Below, in pieces: positions 5,268 to 5,902 of a stretch of 5,902 nucleotides of DNA. Both the position numbers and the translations under genes were made by a program. This DNA is from Pseudomonadota bacterium. GTDB taxonomy: Bacteria > Pseudomonadota > Alphaproteobacteria > Sphingomonadales > SMXR01. Each line of letters starts with the position of its first letter. Positions within the stretch are counted from its first letter, which is position 1. The DNA lies in contig JADFFP010000087.1 of the NCBI GenBank assembly GCA_022568115.1, positions 1 to 5,902 on the forward strand, in the 5' to 3' direction. Below the pieces are notes generated by a model. It ran no database searches and was not told the DNA's origin. It worked only from the letters and a program-made list of their open reading frames with translations.

Positions 5268-5275
5268 TCACCTCA
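5268..5275 (-). promoter_or_regulatory. Ribosome binding site of the BI-1 family gene
   Basis: TGAGGTGA on the minus strand is a strong Shine-Dalgarno match placed four to five bases before the ATG at 5261-5263. It decides the start in favour of this ATG. Confidence 0.65.
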
Positions 5276-5315
5276 GGTTTTTCAGGTTAATTTTAAACTC
5301 TTTTCTCAAGCTTCC

Positions 5316-5344
5316 AATATTGCCACAGAGGGGCAACTTTTCAA
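5316..5344 (-). promoter_or_regulatory. Candidate promoter upstream of the BI-1 family gene
   Basis: On the minus strand TTGAAA (5344 to 5339) is followed after 17 bases by AATATT (5321 to 5316), a 4-of-6 match to the -10 consensus. It would leave a leader of about 45 bases. Between the boxes lies a short inverted repeat, TTGCC (5320-5324) and GGCAA (5332-5336) with seven bases between. No terminator is visible between the upstream permease and this gene, so read-through is also possible. Confidence 0.3.
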
Positions 5345-5353
5345 GGGAAACCG

Positions 5354-5902
5354 TTAAAATTGCCGCAGGATTTTTGCCGGTTTTTCCCCCAGCGCTTTCC
5401 AGGTGTTCAAAAGCCCGAACAAAAGGGTGATTACAAGGCTGCCCAGCACGGTGATGGCGGCGGCCCCGGGGAACAGGGTAAACTCCATTTCCATGACATG
5501 GACAATCACCAGGTAACTGGCGATGCCGCCGAAAACCAGCGCCATGACCCCGGTCACCAGGCCCAGCAGCAAATATTCAAAGACAAAGGCCTTCAGGATA
5601 TCGCGCCTGACGGCGCCCAGGATTTTCATAATGACCGAATCATAAACCCGGAAGCGGTATCCGGCCGCCAGCGCCCCGCTTAACACCAGAATGCCGGCGA
5701 TGATCGCCAGCGCACCGGTATAATTCACCGCCGCCCTGATCTGCACCAGGATATTGTCAATGCTGGTCAGGATTTCCTTCATCCGGATCGCGGTCACATT
5801 CGGAAAAGCATCTGTCATGGCGCGGTGAACCTGATTTTCGGTCCCGTCTTCAGCTTTCATCGAGGCCATAAACGTGTGCGGGGCAGCTTTCAGCGCCCCG
5901 GG
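5354..5902 (-). CDS. FtsX-like ABC transporter permease, C-terminal part (YbbP-like), open at the right edge
   Basis: The frame stays open past the apparent ATG at 5867-5869 to the window edge. The extra codons read PGALKAAPHTF, so 182 residues are visible and the true start lies outside. The order is a periplasmic segment ending TDAFPNVTAIRMKEILTSID, then three membrane helices (about 60-82, 109-136 and 146-167 of the visible part). Between the first two is a cytoplasmic stretch containing YDSVIMKILGAVRRDILKAF, the conserved loop of FtsX/MacB-type permeases that contacts the ATPase. It ends with GEKPAKILRQF, a common tail in the YbbP group. Complete YbbP-type proteins are about 800 residues, so roughly the last quarter is present. 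The partner ATPase (YbbA-like) would be expected further upstream but is not in view. No terminator follows before the BI-1 gene, 90 bases away. Confidence 0.9.
   Translation of the reverse strand, partial: PGALKAAPHTFMASMKAEDGTENQVHRAMTDAFPNVTAIRMKEILTSIDNILVQIRAAVNYTGALAIIAGILVLSGALAAGYRFRVYDSVIMKILGAVRRDILKAFVFEYLLLGLVTGVMALVFGGIASYLVIVHVMEMEFTLFPGAAAITVLGSLVITLLFGLLNTWKALGEKPAKILRQF

Noticed and set aside
5320..5336. TTGCC/GGCAA inverted repeat upstream of the BI-1 gene as an operator
   Set aside because: Five-base arms are too short to separate from chance, and it has no second copy or known regulator match.

Overview
The window looks like a piece of an alphaproteobacterial genome of moderate GC (roughly 50%). 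The main taxonomic clue is a DUF2794-type gene at 4116-4469, a small-protein family I know essentially only from Alphaproteobacteria. It sits next to a Bax inhibitor-1 family gene and an FtsX-like permease gene. Assignment to a genus is not possible from what is visible. No rRNA, tRNA, CRISPR array, insertion sequence or prophage gene was seen.

Layout from left to right. Bases 1 to about 297 are a GC-rich (about 67% by hand count) fragment of an unrecognised plus-strand gene. It abuts, near bases 285-300, the broken start of a minus-strand ABC-2 permease gene. That permease (start codon at 435-437) is translationally coupled to a complete ATPase gene at 437-1381 (GldA-like ABC exporter ATPase). 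A 447-base gap without a convincing gene follows. Next comes a plus-strand class I, metal-dependent O-methyltransferase (1829-2491), which converges on two minus-strand genes, 2539-3183 and 3305-3964. These two encode exported DUF2807 ('GIN' domain) proteins built of repeated G-D turns and are tandem paralogues. An AT-rich divergent spacer of 151 bases leads to the plus-strand DUF2794 gene. That gene converges on the minus-strand Bax inhibitor-1 membrane protein gene (4517-5263). Upstream of it lies the 3' part of an FtsX-like ABC permease gene, which runs off the right edge.

The transcription units are well delimited. Strong hairpin terminators lie at 2489-2518 (better on the minus strand), 3264-3289 (minus strand) and 4472-4497 (both strands). 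Each DUF2807 gene therefore seems to end its own transcript, and the DUF2794 and Bax inhibitor genes share one terminator. The ATPase and permease pair would form one export complex, but here it is interrupted.

The two things most worth a second look are the abrupt composition and coding break near base 295, which is either a rearrangement or an assembly chimera, and the pair of DUF2807 paralogues. Each paralogue has its own homogenised repeat motif (D-G-[LM]-G-D in one, N-G-A-G-D in the other), with cysteines conserved one rung apart. I see no evidence for a wholly new multi-gene system, and the function of the DUF2807 pair is unknown.
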